Below, piece after piece: positions 1-8,995 of a stretch of DNA of 38,329 nucleotides. The stretch is taken from positions 1-38,329 of the forward strand of contig CAJURF010000031.1 in the NCBI GenBank assembly GCA_910588825.1, written 5' to 3'. The position numbers were made by a program, and so were the translations under genes. This DNA is from an uncultured Lachnospiraceae bacterium. GTDB taxonomy: Bacteria > Bacillota > Clostridia > Lachnospirales > Lachnospiraceae. Under the pieces are notes generated by a model, which was not told the DNA's origin, ran no database searches, and was given only the letters and a program-made list of their open reading frames with translations. Each line of letters begins with the position of its first letter. Positions within the stretch are counted from its first letter, which is position 1.

Positions 1-3000
1 TCAGCACCAACACCAATCCCAGCTGGGAGCGGGCCCACCCCAACCGTTTTATTGTACATAACGGTGAGATTAACACCATCCGGGGAAACGCGGACAAAAT
101 GCTGGCCCGGGAGGAGACCATGGATAATGGAGCTCTGGGAGATGAACTGTACAAGGTGCTTCCAGTGGTGAATACCGCGGGTTCAGACTCTGCCATGCTG
201 GATAATACCCTGGAGTTTCTGGTGATGAGCGGTATGCCTCTGCCTCTGGCGGTGATGATTACCATACCGGAACCGTGGGCCAACAATAAGACCATGAGTC
301 AGAAAAAGCGGGATTTCTATCAGTATTATGCCACCATGATGGAGCCCTGGGACGGTCCGGCCTCCATTTTGTTCAGCGACGGGGATCTCATGGGGGCTGT
401 GCTGGACAGGAACGGACTGAGACCCTCCCGGTATTACGTGACGGCAGACGGGTATATTATTCTGTCCTCAGAGGTGGGGGTGCTGGATATCAATCCCTCC
501 AGAATCGTGGAGAAAGAACGCCTGCACCCAGGGAAAATGCTTCTGGTGGACACAGTACAGGGAAAAGTCATCTCTGATGATGAGCTGAAAGAGTATTATG
601 CGGGAAAACAGCCCTACGGAGAATGGCTGGACAGCAACCTGGTGGAATTAAAGGAGCTGAAAATTCCCAATAAGAGGGTGCCCTCTTATTCCAGGGAAGA
701 GAGGGCTCGTCTCCAGAAATCTTTCGGCTATGCCTATGAAGACTACCGCACGTCCATCCTTCAGATGGCATTGTCCGGGGGCGAGGGGATTGCCGCCATG
801 GGGGTGGACACCCCGCTTCCGGTGCTGTCAAAGAAACACCAGCCGCTGTTCAATTATTTTAAACAGCAGTTTGCCCAGGTGACCAATCCGCCCCTGGACG
901 CTATACGGGAGGAGATTGTTACATCCACAACGGTGTATATCGGGGAAGACGGGAATCTCCTGGAGGAAAAGCCGGAAAACTGTATTGTGCTGAAAGTGAA
1001 TAACCCCATTCTCACCAATACAGACCTGCTGAAAATCAAGGAGATGAAAAGGAAAAACTTTAAGATAGAGACCATTCCCATCCTCTTTTACAAAAGCACC
1101 AGTCTGGAAAAAGCAGTGGAGCGGCTTTTTGTTGAGGTGGACAGAGCTCATAGAAACGGGGCCAAGATTATCATTCTCTCCGATCGGGGTGTGGATGAAA
1201 ACCATGTGGCCATTCCCTCTCTGCTGGCAGTGTCGGCGGTGCACCAGCATCTGGTGAAAACAAAGAAGCGCACATCACTGGCTGTGATTCTGGAATCCGG
1301 TGAGCCCAGAGAAGTCCATGATTTTGCTGCCCTTCTGGGGTATGGTGCATGTGCCATTAATCCCTATCTTGCCCAGGACAGCATCCACGAGCTCATCGAC
1401 ACAGGGGTGCTGGATAAAGATTACTATGCGGCTGTGGAGGATTACAACAACGCCATTGTCCACGGAATCGTAAAGATTGCGTCAAAAATGGGAATCTCGG
1501 TGATTCAGTCTTACCACGGCTCCCAGATTTTTGAGGCTGTGGGTATATCCGGCGAAGTGATTGATAAGTATTTTACTAACACGGTGAGCCGCATTGGGGG
1601 CATTACCATGGAAGATATTGAACGGGAGGCAGACCAGCTTCACTCAGCGGCCTTTGACTCCCTGGGGCTGGAGACAGATCTCACCCTGGACAGCTTAGGA
1701 TATCATGAGATGAGAAGCCAGGGGGAGCGGCACCTGTACAATCCCCAGACCATCCATCTGCTTCAGGAGTCCACGAAGCAGGGGGATTACCAGATGTTTA
1801 AGGAATACACACAGCTTTTGGAGGCGGAAGAGGACCAGCTTCTCCTGAGGGATTTGATGGAGCTGAAATATCCCAAACAGGGAATTCCATTGGAGGAAGT
1901 GGAGAGTGTGGACTCCATTGTGGCCCGGTTTAAGACAGGGGCCATGTCCTACGGGTCTATTTCCCAGGAGGCCCATGAGGCGCTGGCAGAAGCCATGAAC
2001 CGGCTGGGCGGAAAGTCCAATACCGGAGAGGGAGGGGAGAGTCTGGAACGGCTCATGGAAGGCCCTGGAAGAAAAAGCCGCTGTTCGGCCATCAAGCAGG
2101 TGGCTTCCGGACGTTTCGGCGTCACTTCCCGTTATCTGGTCAGCGCCCAGGAGATTCAGATTAAAATGGCACAGGGGGCCAAGCCGGGGGAAGGCGGCCA
2201 TCTGCCAGGCGCAAAAGTGTACCCCTGGATCGCAAAAACCCGGCACTCCACACCGGGGGTGAGCCTGATCTCCCCTCCGCCCCATCATGACATTTATTCC
2301 ATAGAAGACCTGGCTCAGCTGATTTACGATTTGAAAAATGCCAATCCAGACGCCAGGATATCGGTGAAACTGGTGGCGGAAGCCGGTGTGGGTACTGTGG
2401 CTGCCGGTGTGGCAAAAGCAGGAGCCCAGGTGATTCTCATCTCCGGATATGACGGGGGGACAGGGGCGGCGCCCCGAAGCTCCATCCACAATGCAGGGCT
2501 TCCCTGGGAGATGGGCCTGGCGGAAACCCATCAGACATTGATTATGAACGGCCTGCGCAATAAAGTGCGGATAGAGACAGACGGAAAGCTGATGACCGGA
2601 AAGCATGTGGCCATAGCGGCCATGCTGGGGGCAGAGGAATTTGGATTTGCCACAGCGCCTTTGATTACCCTGGGCTGTGTGATGATGCGGGTGTGCAATC
2701 TGGACACCTGTCCGGTGGGAGTGGCCACCCAGAATCCGGAGCTTCGGAAGCGTTTCCGGGGGAGACCGGAATACGTGGTGAATTTTATGCGGTTTATCGC
2801 CCAGGAGCTGCGGGAGTACATGGCGAAACTAGGGGTGCGCACAGTGGATGAACTGGTGGGAAGGACGGACCTTCTTAAGGCACGGACAGATATACAGGCA
2901 GAAAAAGCGGCAAAACTGGATTTATCCTGTATTTTGTCCAATCCCTATGGGTCAGCGGGGCAGAAAGTGGTGTTTGACCCGAAACAGGTATATGACTTTG

Positions 3001-3875
3001 AGCTGGATAAAAAGGCAGACAGGACTGTTTTACTGAAAAAATTCAAAGATGCTCTGGAAAGCGGCCAGAAGCGCAGTGTGGAGCTGGATGTGGGAAACAC
3101 AGACCGGACCTTCGGCACCATGTTCGGCGCGGAGATTACCAAACGGTACGGGGAAGCTCTGGAGGAAGATACCTACACAGTGAAATGCAACGGCTCCGGC
3201 GGTCAGAGTTTCGGCGCATTTATCCCAAGAGGGCTCACACTGGAACTGGTGGGGGACAGCAACGATTACTTTGGAAAAGGGCTTTCCGGCGGAAAGCTGG
3301 TGGTGTACCCGCCCAAAGGAAGCCGTTTCCGTCAGGACGAGAATATTATTGTGGGAAATGTGGCACTGTACGGCGCCACCAGCGGAAAAGCCTATATTAA
3401 CGGTGTGGCGGGAGAGCGTTTCTGTGTGCGCAATTCCGGGGCATCTGCTGTTGTGGAAGGCGTAGGAGACCACGGATGTGAATACATGACAGGCGGCCGT
3501 GCCGTGATTCTGGGCGGCGTGGGCAAAAACTTTGCCGCAGGCATGAGCGGCGGAATCGCCTATGTGCTGGATGAGCAGAATAACCTGTATACCAAGACTA
3601 ATAAGAGCATGGTTTCCATTGAAAAAGTAACCTCCAAGTATGATGTGCAGGAGCTGAAAACCATGATCAAAGACCATGTGGCATACACCAATTCCGCAAA
3701 GGGAAAACAGATTTTGGACAATTTTAAAGAATATCTTCCTAAATTTAAGAAGATTATTCCCAATGATTATAACCGGATGCTGTCTGCTATTGTGAAAATG
3801 GAGGAGAAAGGTTTGAGCTCCCGGCAGGCACAGATTGAAGCGTTTTATATGAATAAGCAGGACGAGGAGGGATAA
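1..3875 (+). CDS. gltB: Glutamate synthase (NADPH) large subunit, 5' partial
   Basis: This is the large subunit of glutamate synthase, which makes two glutamates from 2-oxoglutarate and glutamine in ammonia assimilation. The reading frame is open from base 3, upstream of the first internal ATG at 99, and reads RAHPNRFIVHNGEINTIRG, so the N-terminus with the catalytic Cys of the class II amidotransferase domain lies outside the window. Seen in order: the rest of the amidotransferase domain (RNGLRPSRYYV), the central domain, the FMN-binding synthase barrel (KPGEGGHLPG, GYDGGTGAAP), the cysteine cluster that binds the 3Fe-4S centre (LGCVMMRVCNLDTCPVG), and the C-terminal GXGXG beta-helix (NGSGGQSFGAF). 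The stop is followed three bases later by gltD, so the two subunits are co-transcribed. The identification is very secure; only the start is unknown. Confidence 0.97.
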   Translation, partial: STNTNPSWERAHPNRFIVHNGEINTIRGNADKMLAREETMDNGALGDELYKVLPVVNTAGSDSAMLDNTLEFLVMSGMPLPLAVMITIPEPWANNKTMSQKKRDFYQYYATMMEPWDGPASILFSDGDLMGAVLDRNGLRPSRYYVTADGYIILSSEVGVLDINPSRIVEKERLHPGKMLLVDTVQGKVISDDELKEYYAGKQPYGEWLDSNLVELKELKIPNKRVPSYSREERARLQKSFGYAYEDYRTSILQMALSGGEGIAAMGVDTPLPVLSKKHQPLFNYFKQQFAQVTNPPLDAIREEIVTSTTVYIGEDGNLLEEKPENCIVLKVNNPILTNTDLLKIKEMKRKNFKIETIPILFYKSTSLEKAVERLFVEVDRAHRNGAKIIILSDRGVDENHVAIPSLLAVSAVHQHLVKTKKRTSLAVILESGEPREVHDFAALLGYGACAINPYLAQDSIHELIDTGVLDKDYYAAVEDYNNAIVHGIVKIASKMGISVIQSYHGSQIFEAVGISGEVIDKYFTNTVSRIGGITMEDIEREADQLHSAAFDSLGLETDLTLDSLGYHEMRSQGERHLYNPQTIHLLQESTKQGDYQMFKEYTQLLEAEEDQLLLRDLMELKYPKQGIPLEEVESVDSIVARFKTGAMSYGSISQEAHEALAEAMNRLGGKSNTGEGGESLERLMEGPGRKSRCSAIKQVASGRFGVTSRYLVSAQEIQIKMAQGAKPGEGGHLPGAKVYPWIAKTRHSTPGVSLISPPPHHDIYSIEDLAQLIYDLKNANPDARISVKLVAEAGVGTVAAGVAKAGAQVILISGYDGGTGAAPRSSIHNAGLPWEMGLAETHQTLIMNGLRNKVRIETDGKLMTGKHVAIAAMLGAEEFGFATAPLITLGCVMMRVCNLDTCPVGVATQNPELRKRFRGRPEYVVNFMRFIAQELREYMAKLGVRTVDELVGRTDLLKARTDIQAEKAAKLDLSCILSNPYGSAGQKVVFDPKQVYDFELDKKADRTVLLKKFKDALESGQKRSVELDVGNTDRTFGTMFGAEITKRYGEALEEDTYTVKCNGSGGQSFGAFIPRGLTLELVGDSNDYFGKGLSGGKLVVYPPKGSRFRQDENIIVGNVALYGATSGKAYINGVAGERFCVRNSGASAVVEGVGDHGCEYMTGGRAVILGGVGKNFAAGMSGGIAYVLDEQNNLYTKTNKSMVSIEKVTSKYDVQELKTMIKDHVAYTNSAKGKQILDNFKEYLPKFKKIIPNDYNRMLSAIVKMEEKGLSSRQAQIEAFYMNKQDEEG

Positions 3876-3878
3876 AAA

Positions 3879-5372
3879 GTGGGAAAACCAACGGGATTTT
3901 TAGATTATAAGCGGGAAGTCAGCGTATCAGAAGAGCCAAAAACAAGGATTCGGCATTTTCGGGAATTCCATGCCCACCTCTCTTTGGAAGAACAGCAAAA
4001 ACAGGGGGCCAGGTGCATGGCCTGCGGGGTTCCTTTCTGCCAGTCAGGGATGATCATCGGTGGAATGGCCTCCGGCTGTCCCCTGCACAATCTGGTGCCG
4101 GAGTGGAACGATGCCGTGTATCGCGGCAGCTGGGAGCTGGCATATCAGAGGCTGAAGAAAACCAATAATTTTCCGGAGTTCACCTCCCGGGTCTGCCCTG
4201 CTCTGTGTGAGGCGGCCTGCACCTGCAATCTGAATGGGGACCCTGTTTCTGTCAGGGAAAATGAATATGCGGTGATTGAGACTGCCTATGAGAACGGATA
4301 CGCATCCCCCCGGCCGCCCCGGGTGCGCACGGGAAAGAAAGTGGCCATTGTGGGCAGCGGTCCCTCCGGGCTGGCGGCGGCGGACCAGCTGAATAAGCGG
4401 GGCCATCAGGTCACTGTGTTCGAGCGGTCTGACAGAATCGGGGGTCTGCTCCGCTACGGGATTCCCAACATGAAATTGGATAAGAGCATCATTGACCGGA
4501 AAATCCAGGTGATGGAGGCGGAAGGAGTGGCTTTTGTTACAAACGCGGATGTGGGAAAAACACACAAGGCGGCAGTGCTTCTCAAAGAATTTGACCGGGT
4601 GATATTGGCCTGCGGGGCCTCCAATCCCCGTGACCTGAAGGTGCCCGGAAGAGATGCCAAAGGGATTCATTTTGCCGTGGATTTTCTCACCTCTGTGACA
4701 AAAAGCCTGCTGGATTCTGATCTGCAGGACCATAAATACATTGACGTGAAGGGAAAACGGGTGGTGGTCATCGGCGGCGGAGACACAGGCAATGACTGCA
4801 CCGGTACGGCCATCCGGCTGGGAGCCAAGAGCGTGGTCCAAATCGAGATGATGCCCAAGGCGCCGGATACCCGGGGGACAGATAACCCCTGGCCCCAGTG
4901 GCCCAAAGTGTGCAAAACCGATTACGGCCAGGAGGAAGCCATTGCCGTATTCGGGAGAGACCCCCGGCTCTATCAGACCACGGTGACAGAGTTTGTCAAG
5001 AATAAAAACGGTGAGCTGTGCCAGGTGAAGACGGTGAAGCTGGAGGCCAAAAAAGATCCGGACACAGGCCGGGTGAACATGATTCCGGTAAAAGGCAGTG
5101 AACAGGTGATGGATGCGGAAGTGGTATTGATAGCAGCAGGATTCCTGGGGTGCCAGGATTATGTGGCGAAAGCCTTTAAAGCAGACCTGGACGGCCGGTC
5201 AAATGTGGCCACAGAGCCGGGAAAATACGAGACGTCAGCGCCCCGGGTGTTTACAGCCGGAGATATGCACCGGGGCCAGTCCCTGGTGGTATGGGCAATC
5301 CGCGAAGGACGGGAGGCGGCCAGGGCCGTGGATGAGAGTTTGATGGGGTATAGTAATCTGGCAGTGCATTGA
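3879..5372 (+). CDS. gltD: Glutamate synthase (NADPH) small subunit
   Basis: This subunit takes electrons from NADPH and passes them through FAD and 4Fe-4S centres to GltB. The 497-residue length is normal for the family. The N-terminal Fe-S region has the cysteine patterns CMACGVPFC and CPALCEAACTC. It is followed by the FAD-binding Rossmann motif GSGPSG near residue 158 and the NADPH-binding motif GGGDTG near residue 300. The C-terminal FAD motif includes TAGDMHRGQSLVVWAI. The start is GTG at 3879, placed behind the ribosome site GAGGAGGG at 3864-3871, which lies inside the end of gltB, so translation is probably coupled. A hairpin terminator follows directly. Confidence 0.97.
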   Translation: MGKPTGFLDYKREVSVSEEPKTRIRHFREFHAHLSLEEQQKQGARCMACGVPFCQSGMIIGGMASGCPLHNLVPEWNDAVYRGSWELAYQRLKKTNNFPEFTSRVCPALCEAACTCNLNGDPVSVRENEYAVIETAYENGYASPRPPRVRTGKKVAIVGSGPSGLAAADQLNKRGHQVTVFERSDRIGGLLRYGIPNMKLDKSIIDRKIQVMEAEGVAFVTNADVGKTHKAAVLLKEFDRVILACGASNPRDLKVPGRDAKGIHFAVDFLTSVTKSLLDSDLQDHKYIDVKGKRVVVIGGGDTGNDCTGTAIRLGAKSVVQIEMMPKAPDTRGTDNPWPQWPKVCKTDYGQEEAIAVFGRDPRLYQTTVTEFVKNKNGELCQVKTVKLEAKKDPDTGRVNMIPVKGSEQVMDAEVVLIAAGFLGCQDYVAKAFKADLDGRSNVATEPGKYETSAPRVFTAGDMHRGQSLVVWAIREGREAARAVDESLMGYSNLAVH

Positions 5373-5391
5373 AGTGTATGAAAAATAGGAA

Positions 5392-5446
5392 TCTCCCGTA
5401 GAAAACCAAGTGATGAAAAACACTGGATTCTGCGGGAGACTTTTTT
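5392..5446 (+). terminator. Terminator after gltD, probably bidirectional
   Basis: A 12-bp stem (5392-5403 with 5428-5439, one G-U pair) is followed by TTTTTT at 5441-5446. On the minus strand the same stem is followed by a T-rich stretch, so it can also stop the convergent gene that ends at 5477. Confidence 0.85.
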
Positions 5447-5476
5447 CTGATGTTTTATTTTAAGTTTTTGTCCTGA

Positions 5477-7153
5477 TTATTTAACAGTCACTTTTTTCGT
5501 CTTAGAGCTGCCGGCATAGGTTTTGCCTTTGTAAGTTTTGCAGGCTTTTACGGTAAAGTAATAGGTCTTTTTGGATTTCAGGTTTTTCTTGGTAAATTTG
5601 GTGCTTTTTGTATTTTTCAGTGTTTTCCAGGCACCTTTCTGGCTGGTTTTGTAGCAGACCCTGTAGCTTGCAGCTCCTTTTACCTTTTTCCAGCTCAAAG
5701 TTACTTTCTTGCGTCCTGCAGATGCTGTAAAATTTACAGCTTTGGGATTCGTGGAAGTGTAGATGGAAGCATAGGATTTGCTGAGTACAAGTTTTCCATT
5801 CTGGTTTATAAACGCTTTGACTGCAAATCTGTAATTTGTGGCGGCTTTTAAATTGTCTACTGTATAGGAACTTCCGGTTTTCGGCTTAAATGATGCGATT
5901 TGTTTCCATGTGGAGCCGCTATACTGGTAGAGGCGGTAGCCGTCCGCTTTGGAGACTTTTTTCCAGCTGAGTTTTACGCTCTCTGCGCTGGAAGATGCTT
6001 TTAAGCCTGTAACATTTGGAACGGTTATGGGCGCCGGTGTGGGTGTCTGCGGCGGAGCGATGGTATCCGTAAAATTCTTGATTTCACTCTCCAAATATTC
6101 TGCAGTCTGGGCTCCCTGGGTGATTTTACGTATCCGGTTATTTCCGTCGATCAGGACGATCAGGGGATAGTTGACCGTATCGTTTTCTGCATGGCCTTCT
6201 TGAAGGGCGGCGTATTTAAACTGAGCAGTGTAAATGCTGTTGAAACCAGCGTATCCGTCGTAGCAGAAAGTGATTTTTTCACATCCAAACTGCTCTGCGT
6301 AAGCGGTTGTTTCAGCCAAAGACCCGCCGCCGCATTCGGCAAAGACGATTCGGTTATTGTCGTTTTTTACCAGATTGCTAGCGGAAATATCAGTGATAGT
6401 TCCTCTGGTCTTTGCGCAATCCGTCGTGCCGAATATCAGGATGGTAGTTTTCCCTTTGGTGTCAGGGGAAGTTGTGGGAACAGTTTCGCCTTTTATGGAG
6501 CGGAAACTGTAGTATAAGTCTTCCTTACCTGGCAGGGGTGTGGGAGACGGGGAGGGAGAAACACTTGGCTTATCCGGGTCAGCCGGGCTGCTGATCTGGT
6601 CGATTTCTGACTTCAGCCTCTCTGCGGTGAGAGTTACTTTCTCCTCGATTACCTTTCGTACCTGGCCGTCTTTATCAATCAGGACGGCGGTGGGGAATGA
6701 TAACCTGTCAGAGGTTACATTAAGGTATAAGTTGCGGTATCTGCAGCCTGCCGGAAAAATTGCCGGATTGTAGTTATTGTCATCATAGCAGAAAATGATT
6801 TTGTCATTTCCGTAATCATTTGCAAATTCCAAAGTTTCCTCCTGAGGCATACAGGTGCTTTCCGCAAAAATCACACGGATATCCTTATCACCGACCCAGG
6901 TGCTCCCTGCTATGTTGCGGATGGTTCCTCTTGTTCTGCTGCATGTGGTTGAGCCGAATATAATGAGGGTGGTTTTGCCTTCTGTGGTTTTCGTGGAAAC
7001 CTTTGTCCCGTCTATGGAATTGAAAGTATAACCAGGGTCAGGAAAACCTCTCTGCTCTTTCGCTGCCGCCTCAGCCTCCAGAGTGCCCAAAGAAAACGGC
7101 AGTATCAAAGCAAGTAGCAATAGGAACAACATTGGAAAAAATCTTTTCTTCAT
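5477..7153 (-). CDS. Secreted tandem redoxin-like / fibronectin III protein
   Basis: The protein has 558 residues. A signal peptide is clear: Lys/Arg start, a hydrophobic stretch to about residue 23, and a likely cut after AEAAA near residue 31. Two thioredoxin-fold (TlpA/redoxin-like) domains follow, at about 38-188 and 211-365. Each has a beta strand leading into a single cysteine: STTCSRT with Cys71, and TTDCAKT with Cys246. The second cysteine of a CxxC active site is replaced by Thr in both. Each domain also has the FPTAVLID / YPLIVLID strand before the conserved turn. Pro/Ser/Thr-rich linkers separate the domains. The C-terminus holds two fibronectin III domains (about 378-465 and 470-558) and is very Lys-rich. 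It is probably extracellular or wall-associated. Without CxxC it is unlikely to be an ordinary disulfide reductase, and its true function is unknown. Confidence 0.85.
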   Translation of the reverse strand: MKKRFFPMLFLLLLALILPFSLGTLEAEAAAKEQRGFPDPGYTFNSIDGTKVSTKTTEGKTTLIIFGSTTCSRTRGTIRNIAGSTWVGDKDIRVIFAESTCMPQEETLEFANDYGNDKIIFCYDDNNYNPAIFPAGCRYRNLYLNVTSDRLSFPTAVLIDKDGQVRKVIEEKVTLTAERLKSEIDQISSPADPDKPSVSPSPSPTPLPGKEDLYYSFRSIKGETVPTTSPDTKGKTTILIFGTTDCAKTRGTITDISASNLVKNDNNRIVFAECGGGSLAETTAYAEQFGCEKITFCYDGYAGFNSIYTAQFKYAALQEGHAENDTVNYPLIVLIDGNNRIRKITQGAQTAEYLESEIKNFTDTIAPPQTPTPAPITVPNVTGLKASSSAESVKLSWKKVSKADGYRLYQYSGSTWKQIASFKPKTGSSYTVDNLKAATNYRFAVKAFINQNGKLVLSKSYASIYTSTNPKAVNFTASAGRKKVTLSWKKVKGAASYRVCYKTSQKGAWKTLKNTKSTKFTKKNLKSKKTYYFTVKACKTYKGKTYAGSSKTKKVTVK

Positions 7154-7193
7154 AAAAATCTCCTTTCTTTTTCCATTTTATGTATAGGCAATG

Positions 7194-7222
7194 ATTATAC
7201 CATAGAAAAAATAGAGATACAA
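7194..7222 (-). promoter_or_regulatory. Promoter for the redoxin/FN3 gene
   Basis: On the minus strand, TTGTAT (7217-7222) and TATAAT (7194-7199) are separated by 17 bases, about 40 bases upstream of the start codon at 7153. The ribosome site is AAGGAG. Confidence 0.65.
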
Positions 7223-7339
7223 CAATTTGTAAATTTTCTATATAATTATTAGTTTTTATTAGATTTTATGCCTCTATATTTCAGAAAATTGCACTAAATC
7301 TGAATTTTACACAATTGATCAGTGATTAAGGAAAGCGGA

Positions 7340-7368
7340 TTGACCCTCTGAATATTTTATGATAAAAT
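7340..7368 (+). promoter_or_regulatory. Promoter for the AAA/DUF4143 ATPase
   Basis: TTGACC (7340-7345) and TAAAAT (7363-7368) are separated by 17 bases, 40 bases upstream of the start at 7408. The area is very AT-rich, so other hexamers are possible. Confidence 0.6.
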
Positions 7369-7407
7369 AAATATAATTTTATTATATCATAAAAACGAGG
7401 ATCAACT

Positions 7408-8634
7408 ATGGAATATATGAAACGAGCCCTGGAGCGAAAATTCCTGCATATGAGTTCTTATTTTAAAGCCGTTCTTGTCACAGGTGCAAGACAGGTAGGA
7501 AAAACCACCATGTTAAAGCATCTGGCAATGGATCAGAGCCGTACCTATGTTACAATGGATAATATAATGGCCCGGACACTTGCAAAATCCGATCCGGTAC
7601 TGTTTTTCCAAACCTATAAACCGCCAATTATTATTGATGAGATACAAAAAGCGCCGGAGCTGTTTGAGCAGATTAAGATTATGTGTGATGAGAGCCAGGA
7701 ACGGGGAAGGTTCTGGCTGACCGGGTCCCAGCAATATAAAATGATGAAAAATATCCGTGAAACGCTGGCAGGAAGGATCGGAATTCTAGAGCTGTACAGC
7801 CTGTCGAAGAACGAAACGGAAGGGCTGGATTTTCCCAATGAAATGGATTTTTCCCTGACCTGTCTCCTGGAAAGACAGCCTCTTGTACAAAAGAACGACA
7901 TTGTTCAGGTATTTGAACATATCTGGAGGGGAGGTATGCCGGACGTGCTCAGGGCAGATGCGGAGCAGAGGCAGGAATATTTTAATTCCTATATAGAAAC
8001 ATACCTTATGAGGGATGTGGCGGAAGAGGGGGGCGTTACAGATACAGTACGCTTTTATAAATTCATGAAGGCTTGTGCCGCGTTGACGGCGGAACAGGTC
8101 AATTATAAGACTCTGGCGGAATCGGCAGAAATATCCCAGCCGACGGCAAAGGAGTGGGTGCGCCTGCTGCAGGGCTTGGGCATTATTTACCTGCTGCCTC
8201 CGTATGCCAATAATGAGCTGAAACGGCTGATCAAAACGCCGAAGCTGTATTTTTGTGATACAGGCTTGTGCGCCTGTCTGTCCATGTGGCTTACCAGAGA
8301 TACGCTTATGAATGGGGCGGCAAGCGGACATTATTTTGAAAATTATGTGGTGATGGAACTGCTCAAAAACTTTGCCTATTCTCCCTGGAAAGTAAATATG
8401 ACCTATTACCGGGATTCCAACGGGAAAGAGATTGATATGTTTGTAGAGGAAAATGGCGTGATTCACCCATTGGAAATCAAGAAGTCCGCAAACCCCGACA
8501 GACGCCAGGTCAAGAAATATGAATTGCTGGATAAAGCAAAGCTTGAGAGGGGAAACGGCGGTATTGTCTGTATGTGCCAGGAGGTGATTCCCATTGATGA
8601 CAAAAACTGTTTTATTCCCTGTAATTTAATCTGA
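7408..8634 (+). CDS. AAA ATPase with DUF4143 domain
   Basis: The protein has 408 residues, the usual size for the AAA_14/DUF4143 family found throughout gut bacteria. The N-terminal ATPase shows the Walker A motif GARQVGKTT (residues 26-34), Walker B IIIDEIQ (about 71-77) and the sensor/arginine region LTGSQQYKMMKNIRETLAGR. The DUF4143 part begins near residue 190 (SYIETYLMRDV) and includes a winged-helix-like section (AEISQPTAKEWVRLLQGLGI). The C-terminus has EIDMFVEENG followed by HPLEIKKSA, a D...ExK arrangement like the PD-(D/E)xK nuclease fold. The cellular role of this family is poorly known; an orphan regulator or defence-like role is possible. It has its own promoter and sits beside a KilA-N remnant and an AbiE remnant, so the setting is accessory DNA. 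Confidence 0.9.
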   Translation: MEYMKRALERKFLHMSSYFKAVLVTGARQVGKTTMLKHLAMDQSRTYVTMDNIMARTLAKSDPVLFFQTYKPPIIIDEIQKAPELFEQIKIMCDESQERGRFWLTGSQQYKMMKNIRETLAGRIGILELYSLSKNETEGLDFPNEMDFSLTCLLERQPLVQKNDIVQVFEHIWRGGMPDVLRADAEQRQEYFNSYIETYLMRDVAEEGGVTDTVRFYKFMKACAALTAEQVNYKTLAESAEISQPTAKEWVRLLQGLGIIYLLPPYANNELKRLIKTPKLYFCDTGLCACLSMWLTRDTLMNGAASGHYFENYVVMELLKNFAYSPWKVNMTYYRDSNGKEIDMFVEENGVIHPLEIKKSANPDRRQVKKYELLDKAKLERGNGGIVCMCQEVIPIDDKNCFIPCNLI

Positions 8635-8790
8635 AAACAGTGTACGCTGTGGAAGAGTGCGCTTATTGCTAAATATAAAAATCCAGATAATGCATTTACA
8701 TTGACACCACAACGGTGGATAAAAGCAACAGATGCAATCGGTATTATATCAAAATCGGGACGATACGGCGGTACATATGCCCATACATCC
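8635..8790 (+). pseudogene. KilA-N domain protein remnant
   Basis: Directly after the ATPase stop the sequence reads, in the same frame, the second half of a KilA-N domain: FTLTPQRWIKATDAIGIIS, then KSGRYGGTYAH. KilA-N proteins (phage and accessory DNA-binding proteins) continue from TYAH into a conserved section of the type DIAFEFASW. Here the similarity stops at about base 8787 and the rest of the short open frame is unrelated. No start codon or first half is present. It is a truncated relic, recognised from memory of the family motif rather than from a search. Bases 8791-8947 hold nothing further that I can identify. Confidence 0.7.
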
Positions 8791-8947
8791 TGTCTGCCCC
8801 TCCGTTTCAATCTTCGATTTTATATATTTGCCGCTTTTTTTACACCAGTTTCCTGCGTTGAAAGAAATGAATACGGCGGGTTTATCTGGGAAGAATGAGA
8901 GAAACCAGGTATCATAAAAATAGTACTTTATTTTTCATGCGTTAGTC

Positions 8948-8976
8948 TTGAAATAAAAAAATTATTACTGTATTCT
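8948..8976 (+). promoter_or_regulatory. Promoter for the AbiEi-like gene
   Basis: TTGAAA (8948-8953) and TATTCT (8971-8976) are separated by 17 bases and lie just upstream of the ribosome site AAGGAGA at 8984-8990. Confidence 0.55.
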
Positions 8977-8995
8977 TAAAGAAAAGGAGAAGTTT

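Noticed and set aside
1695..2606. 303-codon open frame on the minus strand inside gltB, and similar ones at 3030-3677 and 4044-4841
   Set aside because: They lie opposite certain glutamate synthase genes, have no ribosome sites or recognisable domains, and arise from the codon use of the plus-strand genes.
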